Assembly (NCBI GenBank): GCA_001931875.2
Contig: MSJH02000129.1
Span: 1-21,701, forward strand
DNA from: Byssochlamys sp. IMV 00236
Taxonomy: Eukaryota > Ascomycota > Eurotiomycetes > Eurotiales > Thermoascaceae
Direction: 5' to 3'
Length of the DNA: 21,701 bases
Part shown: positions 21,691 through 21,701 of the stretch, in pieces
Position numbering within the stretch: position 1 is the first letter of the stretch
How the letters are laid out: every line of letters starts with the position of its first letter
The notes under the pieces: model-generated
What the model was told of the DNA's origin: nothing
The model's database searches: none
What the model saw: the letters and a program-made list of their open reading frames with translations, nothing else
Program-made: the position numbers and the translations under genes

Positions 21691-21701
21691 GGGAAAAAAA
21701 G

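Overview
The window looks like nuclear DNA of a filamentous fungus, most likely an early-diverging one of the Mucorales type (Mucor, Rhizopus or a relative). The grounds are AT-rich intergenic DNA, many very short introns (44-100 nt, mostly about 50-60, GTAAGT-like donors and TAG/CAG acceptors), compact gene spacing, and proteins of fungal type (ERG3, BZZ1, a GIN4/HSL1-type kinase, a fungal RBR ligase). The genus is inference. No bacterial, phage, CRISPR or rRNA signal was seen, and no tRNA was noticed.

Layout. 1-460: the 5' part of COQ5 (minus strand), cut by the window edge inside an intron. 460-1364: a gene-poor stretch with two fragments of a dispersed repeat. 1365-2456: a complete four-exon ERG3 (minus). 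2457-4134: non-functional coding-like debris, including a frameshifted small membrane protein. 4135-5371: a four-exon MOSC-domain protein (plus). 5372-6502: more debris, a third repeat copy and an unidentified minus-strand ORF that shares a 49-bp promoter with MMS19. 6503-10398: a 15-exon MMS19 gene (plus). 10775-11542: a small secreted protein of unknown function (plus). 11966-14419: BZZ1 (plus). 14508-15922: a WHIM/WSD-type chromatin protein (plus). 16414-19245: a ten-exon GIN4/HSL1-type protein kinase (plus). 19382-20729: a membrane-anchored RBR ubiquitin ligase (minus). 20805-21668: the scavenger decapping enzyme DcpS/DCS1 (minus).

Exon models were built by hand. Every intron was placed so that the frame is kept and the family motif is restored. 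In all complete models the summed exon length is a multiple of three: ERG3 306 aa, MOSC 360 aa, MMS19 1027 aa, secreted protein 238 aa, BZZ1 649 aa, WHIM protein 419 aa, kinase 766 aa, RBR 398 aa, DcpS 287 aa.

The genes do not form one pathway. They are housekeeping functions: quinone and sterol synthesis, Fe-S protein maturation, actin and endocytosis, chromatin, cell-cycle or septin signalling, ubiquitination and mRNA decay. I found no convincing new multi-gene system. The parts most worth a second look are the decayed coding remnants with their associated repeat, the start codon of the unknown ORF enclosed by a 14-bp inverted repeat, the paired PUF-type motifs behind the secreted-protein gene, a GC-AG intron in MMS19, a PIP-box-like motif made by splicing in the WHIM protein, and the membrane-anchored RBR ligase.
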